Of a stretch of DNA of 64,000 nt, positions 59,525 to 64,000 are shown in pieces (positions within the stretch are counted from its first letter, which is position 1; every line of letters starts with the position of its first letter). Source of the DNA: Stutzerimonas stutzeri. Its GTDB lineage: Bacteria; Pseudomonadota; Gammaproteobacteria; Pseudomonadales; Pseudomonadaceae. The notes below the pieces were generated by a model. The model saw only the letters and a program-made list of their open reading frames with translations. It had not been told where the DNA came from and did not search any database. The DNA is taken from the NCBI RefSeq assembly GCF_038561965.1, contig NZ_CP139348.1, positions 3,472,001 through 3,536,000 of the forward strand. The letters are read 5' to 3'. The position numbers and the translations under genes are program-made.

Positions 59525-60742
59525 TCAGAACTGGGTACGGCCCTTGCCTGCAGCGATGCGCATACGCAGTGCGTTGAGCTTGATGAAGCCGCCCGCGTCC
59601 GCTTGGTTGTAGGCGCCGCCGTCCTCTTCGAAAGTCGCAATATTAGCGTCGAACAGCGAATCATCAGACTTGCGGCCGACGACGATGACGTTGCCCTTGT
59701 AAAGCTTCAGGCGCACTACGCCGTTCACGTTTACCTGGGAGGCGTCGATCATCTGCTGCAGCATGCTGCGCTCCGGGCTCCACCAGTAGCCGTTGTAGAT
59801 CAGGCTGGCGTACTTGGGCATCAGCTCGTCTTTCAGGTGCGCGACTTCGCGGTCCAGAGTGATCGACTCGATGGCGCGGTGGGCCTTGAGCATGATGGTG
59901 CCGCCGGGCGTCTCGTAGCAGCCGCGGGACTTCATGCCGACGTAGCGGTTCTCGACGATGTCCAGACGGCCGATCCCGTTCTCGCCACCGATGCGGTTCA
60001 GCTCGGCCAGTACCTGAGCCGGGGACATGTCCTTACCGTCGATGGCGACGACATCGCCCTTGCGGTAGGTCAGCTCGATATAGGTCGGCGCATCTGGAGC
60101 CGCCTCGGGAGAGACAGTCCATTTCCACATATCCTCTTCGTGCTCGGTCCAGGTGTCTTCCAGCACACCGCCCTCGTAGGAGATGTGCAGCAGGTTGGCA
60201 TCCATGGAGTACGGCGATTTTTTCTTGCCGTGGCGCTCGATCGGGATGGCGTGCTTTTCGGCGTAATCCATCAGTTTCTCGCGCGAAAGCAGATCCCATT
60301 CGCGCCAGGGAGCAATCACTTTGACGCCCGGCTTGAGCGCATAGGCGCCCAACTCGAAACGAACCTGATCGTTGCCCTTGCCGGTAGCTCCGTGGGAGAT
60401 GGCGTCGGCACCGGTTTCGTTGGCGATCTCGATCAGGCGCTTGGCGATCAACGGACGGGCGATGGACGTACCCAGCAGGTATTCGCCTTCGTACACGGTA
60501 TTGGCGCGGAACATCGGGAAGACGAAATCGCGGACGAACTCTTCGCGCAGGTCATCGATGTAGATTTCCTTGACGCCTAGAGCCTGCGCCTTGGTGCGCG
60601 CCGGCTCGACTTCTTCGCCCTGGCCGAGGTCGGCGGTGAAGGTCACCACTTCACAGTTATAGGTGTCTTGCAGCCACTTGAGAATCACCGAGGTGTCCAG
60701 GCCACCGGAATAGGCCAGAACTACCTTCTTAACGTCCGCCAT
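59525..60742 (-). CDS. argG: Argininosuccinate synthase
   Basis: 405 residues. The P-loop-like ATP site LAYSGGLDTSVILKWL lies near 10-25, with SHGATGKGNDQVRFE near 116 and the citrulline/aspartate-binding segments intact. Penultimate step of arginine synthesis. Divergent position between gloA and motY matches P. aeruginosa. Confidence 0.97.
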   Translation of the reverse strand: MADVKKVVLAYSGGLDTSVILKWLQDTYNCEVVTFTADLGQGEEVEPARTKAQALGVKEIYIDDLREEFVRDFVFPMFRANTVYEGEYLLGTSIARPLIAKRLIEIANETGADAISHGATGKGNDQVRFELGAYALKPGVKVIAPWREWDLLSREKLMDYAEKHAIPIERHGKKKSPYSMDANLLHISYEGGVLEDTWTEHEEDMWKWTVSPEAAPDAPTYIELTYRKGDVVAIDGKDMSPAQVLAELNRIGGENGIGRLDIVENRYVGMKSRGCYETPGGTIMLKAHRAIESITLDREVAHLKDELMPKYASLIYNGYWWSPERSMLQQMIDASQVNVNGVVRLKLYKGNVIVVGRKSDDSLFDANIATFEEDGGAYNQADAGGFIKLNALRMRIAAGKGRTQF

Positions 60743-60801
60743 GCCATCAGCTCCACGGGTTGTACGGAAAGCCTGCGATTCTACCGGTCATGGGCTGGCT
60801 T

Positions 60802-61719
60802 TTACAGGGGCGCGCCGTTGGGCGGCGCCTCAGATGCCGGCGCGGCGGCAGTCGATGGCGCCGGAGGCGCAACTTCCCGCGCAAGGCGCAAGGTCACTCG
60901 GCGATTCTTCGCGCGGTTGGCCTCGCTGCTGTTGGCCACCAACGGATAACGCTCGCCATGAAAGCGCAACGTGATCTGCGCTTCCGGCACTCCGTTGGCG
61001 ACCAAATATTCCTGCACCGCCAGTGCGCGGCGACGTGACAGATCGCGATTGAGGAGTCGGTTGCCGCTATTGTCGGAGTGGCCGTCCAGTTCGACGCGGT
61101 TCACGCTGGGGTCGGCGCGCATGTACTGCAAAATAATGTCGAGCTTGGCGCGGCCCAACGGATCGAGCGCCACGTCGCTGCTGGGAAAGCCGATTTGCGA
61201 CTGCCGAAGCTGATCGAAGTTGACCGGCAACAGCTTGGCCGTGCAGGCGCGGTAGTCCTCGTAAGCCTTGCCGAAACGCGCCGGCAACAGACGAATCTCC
61301 AGCGTATCGCCGCCATGCAGGGTGCGATGCCGCACCACCGGGCTGCGCCCCTCGAGCAGACCGGCAAGCAGCCGTCCGGCCTGCAGCTGAGTACTGTTGA
61401 ACGGAATCTCGCCTCCGGCTACCGACACCACGCCTAGATTGATGTCGCCGCGGGAAGGCTGCCAGGGTGCAGCGGCCGCAAGCAGGGTCGCCGAACCGGC
61501 ACCAAGCCAGCGCTCGGGCGAATGAAGACGGAAGACCGCCTGCTCGCCAGCGCGGCGTACAAACTCTCCACTGCCGAACCCCGCGATCGGCTGGCTCAAC
61601 CGGCACTCGAACTGATCCCCCTCCACCTGCCATTGCACCCGCTCCAGCCGGGTCTGGAATGTCAGGGCGTTGGCCGGTGAAGCGAGCAGGCACAACAGTA
61701 CGAGGGGGCGCAGGCGCAC
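60802..61719 (-). CDS. motY: Sodium-type flagellar motor protein MotY (OmpA domain)
   Basis: 305 residues from the GTG at 61719, with GGAG 6 nt upstream, where a signal peptide begins (RLRPLVLLCLLASPANA). The longer open frame upstream overlaps the pyrC leader. The N-terminal MotY domain (about 18-165) binds the basal body; the C-terminal OmpA peptidoglycan-binding domain carries ELDGHSDNSGNRLLNRDLSR near 215. Forms the T ring that stabilises stators. The Ala/Pro-rich C-terminus is likely disordered. Confidence 0.9.
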   Translation of the reverse strand: MRLRPLVLLCLLASPANALTFQTRLERVQWQVEGDQFECRLSQPIAGFGSGEFVRRAGEQAVFRLHSPERWLGAGSATLLAAAAPWQPSRGDINLGVVSVAGGEIPFNSTQLQAGRLLAGLLEGRSPVVRHRTLHGGDTLEIRLLPARFGKAYEDYRACTAKLLPVNFDQLRQSQIGFPSSDVALDPLGRAKLDIILQYMRADPSVNRVELDGHSDNSGNRLLNRDLSRRRALAVQEYLVANGVPEAQITLRFHGERYPLVANSSEANRAKNRRVTLRLAREVAPPAPSTAAAPASEAPPNGAPL

Positions 61720-61882
61720 GATGAACTCCGAGAGGATGCGTATTCCTTCTTGGTATCGGTGCCCTGTCGGCAAACTTGAGCGATTAGCCGCCAGCGACCC
61801 GGCTTCGCAGACGAAGGCAAGATGCCGCGCCCGGGCTTTTCCGGTAGCATTCGCGCACGTTTCACCCGCCTGGAAAGCCCGC

Positions 61883-62926
61883 ATGTCCGACCGACTCACC
61901 CTGCTGCGCCCCGACGACTGGCACATTCATCTGCGCGATGGCGCCGTTCTGCCTCATACCGTCGCGGATGCTGCTCGCCAGTTCGCCCGCGCCATCATCA
62001 TGCCGAACCTGGTGCCGCCAGTACGCAACGCTGATGAAGCCGAAGCCTATCGTCAGCGCATTCTCGCGGCCCGGCCGGCGGGCAGTGCTTTCGAGCCGTT
62101 GATGGTGCTCTACCTCACCGACAGCACCAGCCCCGACGATATCCGCCGGGCCAAGGCTAGCGGCTTCGTTCATGCAGCGAAGCTCTATCCGGCCGGGGCG
62201 ACCACCAACTCTGCCTCTGGCGTGACCGCTATCGACAATATCTTCGGTGTGCTGGAAACCATGGCCGAGGTCGGCCTGCCTCTGTTGGTGCATGGTGAAG
62301 TCACTCGCAGCGAAATCGATATCTTCGATCGCGAAAAGTATTTCATCGACGAGCAGCTGAGCCGGGTCACCGCGAAGTTCCCGACACTGAGAGTGGTGTT
62401 CGAGCACATCACCACCCGCGATGCCGTGGAATTCGTCCAGGCCGCCGGCAGCAACGTCGGCGCCACCATCACAGCCCATCATCTGCTGTACAACCGCAAT
62501 CACATGCTGGTCGGGGGCATTCGTCCGCACCTGTTCTGTCTGCCGGTGCTCAAGCGCAACGTCCATCAGGAAGCACTGCTGGATGCCGCCACCAGCGGCA
62601 GCCCAAAATTCTTCCTTGGCACCGACTCTGCACCGCACGCACAACATGCCAAGGAAGCCGCCTGTGGTTGCGCAGGCTGCTATACCGCCCATGCGGCCAT
62701 CGAGCTGTACGCCGAAGCCTTCGAGCAGCGTCAGGCACTGGATAAGCTGGAAGCCTTCGCCAGCCATTTCGGCCCGGACTTCTACGGCCTGCCACGCAAT
62801 ACCGCACAGATCACTCTGGTACGCCAAGAGTGGGACGTACCGGCCAATCTGCCATTTGGCGAACAGATCGTCGTACCGCTGCGCGCCGGTGAACGGTTGC
62901 ACTGGCGTCTGGAGGCAAGCGCATGA
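61883..62926 (+). CDS. pyrC: Dihydroorotase (class II)
   Basis: 347 residues from the ATG at 61883. Metal ligands in DDWHIHLRDG near 10-19, the carboxylated Lys in AAKLYPAGATTNS near 98, HGEVT near 135 and the catalytic Asp in FFLGTDSAPHAQH near 246. Cyclises carbamoyl-aspartate in pyrimidine synthesis. Overlaps rnt by 4 nt. Confidence 0.97.
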   Translation: MSDRLTLLRPDDWHIHLRDGAVLPHTVADAARQFARAIIMPNLVPPVRNADEAEAYRQRILAARPAGSAFEPLMVLYLTDSTSPDDIRRAKASGFVHAAKLYPAGATTNSASGVTAIDNIFGVLETMAEVGLPLLVHGEVTRSEIDIFDREKYFIDEQLSRVTAKFPTLRVVFEHITTRDAVEFVQAAGSNVGATITAHHLLYNRNHMLVGGIRPHLFCLPVLKRNVHQEALLDAATSGSPKFFLGTDSAPHAQHAKEAACGCAGCYTAHAAIELYAEAFEQRQALDKLEAFASHFGPDFYGLPRNTAQITLVRQEWDVPANLPFGEQIVVPLRAGERLHWRLEASA

Positions 62927-63597
62927 GTGAAGAACACTTCGAAGACGAGCTCGAGGAGCATCTGCCCGGCAAAGCTCGTTCGCCTATGGCGCGGCGCTTT
63001 CGTGGCTTCTTGCCCGTAGTGATCGACGTGGAATGCGGTGGCTTCAACAGTGCGACGGACGCCCTGCTGGAAATCGCTGCGGTCACCATCGGCATGGACG
63101 AACAAGGCCTGCTCTACCCTCAGGACACCCTTTTCTATCGTGTCGAACCGTTCGTCGGCGCCAACATTGAACCCGCTGCACTGGAGTTCACCGGGATCAA
63201 GCTTGATCATCCGCTACGCATGGCCGTACCAGAGTCGCAGGCTCTGACCGATATCTTCCGCAGCGTACGCAAGGCGGTGAAATCGGCCGGCTGCAAACGC
63301 GCCATTCTGGTGGGTCACAACAGCAGCTTCGACCTCGGCTTCCTCAATGCAGCGATCGCCCGCTGCGAGATCAAGCGAAATCCATTCCACCCCTTCTCCA
63401 GCTTCGATACCGCTACCCTCGCCGGCCTCGCCTATGGCCAGACGGTGTTGGCAAAGGCCTGCCAGACTGCCGGTATCGATTTTGACGGGCGCGAAGCACA
63501 CTCGGCCCGTTATGACACCGAGAAAACCGCGGAGCTGTTCTGCGGCATCGTCAATCGCTGGCGCGAAATGGGCGGTTGGGAAGAATTCGACGAATAA
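62923..63597 (+). CDS. rnt: Ribonuclease T
   Basis: 224 residues. DEDDh exonuclease motifs: Exo I VIDVECGGFNSATDALLE near 31, Exo II GHNSSFDLGFLN near 131, Exo III HSARYDTEKTAELF near 190. Trims tRNA and stable RNA 3' ends. Translationally coupled to pyrC. Confidence 0.97.
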   Translation: MSEEHFEDELEEHLPGKARSPMARRFRGFLPVVIDVECGGFNSATDALLEIAAVTIGMDEQGLLYPQDTLFYRVEPFVGANIEPAALEFTGIKLDHPLRMAVPESQALTDIFRSVRKAVKSAGCKRAILVGHNSSFDLGFLNAAIARCEIKRNPFHPFSSFDTATLAGLAYGQTVLAKACQTAGIDFDGREAHSARYDTEKTAELFCGIVNRWREMGGWEEFDE

Positions 63598-63661
63598 TGG
63601 ACGGCCATTGAAGTAGGCCGGGCGGCGGACTACTTCGAATCTTCAAACTGCCGTCGATGTA

Positions 63662-63692
63662 AAAAAAGGCCAGTCATTGACTGGCCTTTTTT
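63662..63692. terminator. Bidirectional terminator between rnt and thrC
   Basis: AAAAAAGGCCAGTC, loop ATT, GACTGGCCTTTTTT. T-runs on both strands serve the two converging genes. Confidence 0.92.
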
Positions 63693-63706
63693 GTTTAACC
63701 GCAGCG

Positions 63707-64000
63707 TTAAAGCGGCTTGCCGCGGTTGCCGTGCTGCCCGACGAATGCCTGGACGGCTTTTAGCTCATTCGGCAGCACTGTGCAGCGCTCGTCGCGCTCG
63801 AACAAATCAGCCAGATGAGCCGGCAACGCAAGCGCCTGGCCAATCCCCGCTTTCTCCACCGCATCCGGGAATTTCACTGGGTGCGCAGTCCCCAGCGTCA
63901 CCATCGGGATGCTCAGGCTGCGACGGCATTCCCGCCCGGCGTGCACGCCAATGGCGGTATGCGGATCAAGCACCTCGCCGGTTTCCTTGAAGACCTGAGC
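63707..64000 (-). CDS. thrC: Threonine synthase, C-terminal part
   Basis: The open frame runs from the right window edge to TAA at 63707 (97 codons). It reads FKETGEVLDPHTAIGVHAGR, MVTLGTAHPVKFPDAVEKAG and ends GNRGKPL, matching the C-terminus of the Pseudomonas-type PLP-dependent threonine synthase. The N-terminal and PLP-binding parts are outside the window. In P. aeruginosa thrC is elsewhere relative to rnt, so a rearrangement breakpoint lies between them. Confidence 0.85.
   Translation of the reverse strand, partial: AQVFKETGEVLDPHTAIGVHAGRECRRSLSIPMVTLGTAHPVKFPDAVEKAGIGQALALPAHLADLFERDERCTVLPNELKAVQAFVGQHGNRGKPL

Noticed and set aside
59459..60580. 373-residue plus-strand frame opposite argG
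   Set aside because: Antisense shadow of argG, which is complete and conserved.
61862..62902. 346-residue minus-strand frame opposite pyrC
   Set aside because: Antisense shadow; pyrC carries all metal ligands and couples to rnt.

Overview
The window is a high-GC gammaproteobacterial chromosome segment, best matched to the genus Pseudomonas. Within the genus the Pseudomonas stutzeri group (Stutzerimonas) is my guess, not proven. The genus call rests on gene order. One block (12.5-50.7 kb) carries putP-putA-pruR-asrA, pdxJ-recO-era-rnc-lepB-lepA, algU-mucABCD-nadB, ung and two crotonase genes. A second block (51.4-63.6 kb) carries rnfABCDGE-nth, gloA-argG, motY-pyrC-rnt. Both match arrangements known from P. 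aeruginosa, but they are joined differently here.

1-12.15 kb is a Pf-type filamentous prophage (inovirus). The minus-strand order is excisionase-like regulator, two small early genes, candidate ssDNA-binding protein, small Cys-rich protein, small membrane protein, major coat, terminator, 23-residue membrane peptide, pIII-like adsorption protein, DUF2523 protein, Zot, hairpin intergenic region, replication initiator, tyrosine integrase, HigBA toxin-antitoxin. A divergent repressor gene with palindromic operators controls the switch. The right end (8.7-12.0 kb) is AT-richer accessory cargo: an orphan multi-span membrane protein, a single-span protein with a Cys-containing C-terminal domain, a Shedu (DUF4263) defence nuclease homologue and a ParDE toxin-antitoxin pair. 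The prophage ends in a tRNA-Gly 3' fragment and a terminator, consistent with tRNA-Gly integration as in Pf4. Short direct repeats bracket the Shedu module. The left attachment site lies outside the window.

12.5-24 kb covers a DUF1206 membrane protein, then two near-identical proline/Na+ symporter genes that flank a ZnuD-like TonB receptor with a His/Asp-rich loop. A Zur-type palindrome lies upstream of the receptor, beside a DUF3203 gene. Next come bifunctional PutA, its AraC-type activator (PruR-like) and the Lon-family protease AsrA. 26.6-30.5 kb holds a chagasin-type peptidase inhibitor, cmoAB (tRNA wobble modification), a DUF1127 protein, a LysR regulator and a DUF2905 protein. 30.6-36.8 kb is the lepA-lepB-DUF4845-rnc-era-recO-pdxJ operon. 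37-41 kb is the envelope-stress operon algU-mucABCD with an AlgU-type promoter. 41.4-50.7 kb contains nadB, ygfX-sdhE, ygfZ, an HDOD protein, a DUF4142 protein, ung, a periplasmic binding protein and two crotonase-family genes. 51.4-58.7 kb is the Rnf redox-pump operon, with an RnfC enlarged by near-identical 63-65-residue repeats, followed by nth. The window closes with gloA, argG, motY, pyrC, rnt and the 3' end of thrC.

No complete tRNA, rRNA, CRISPR array or intact insertion sequence was found. REP-like inverted pairs occur at about 13.4 and 17.9 kb.
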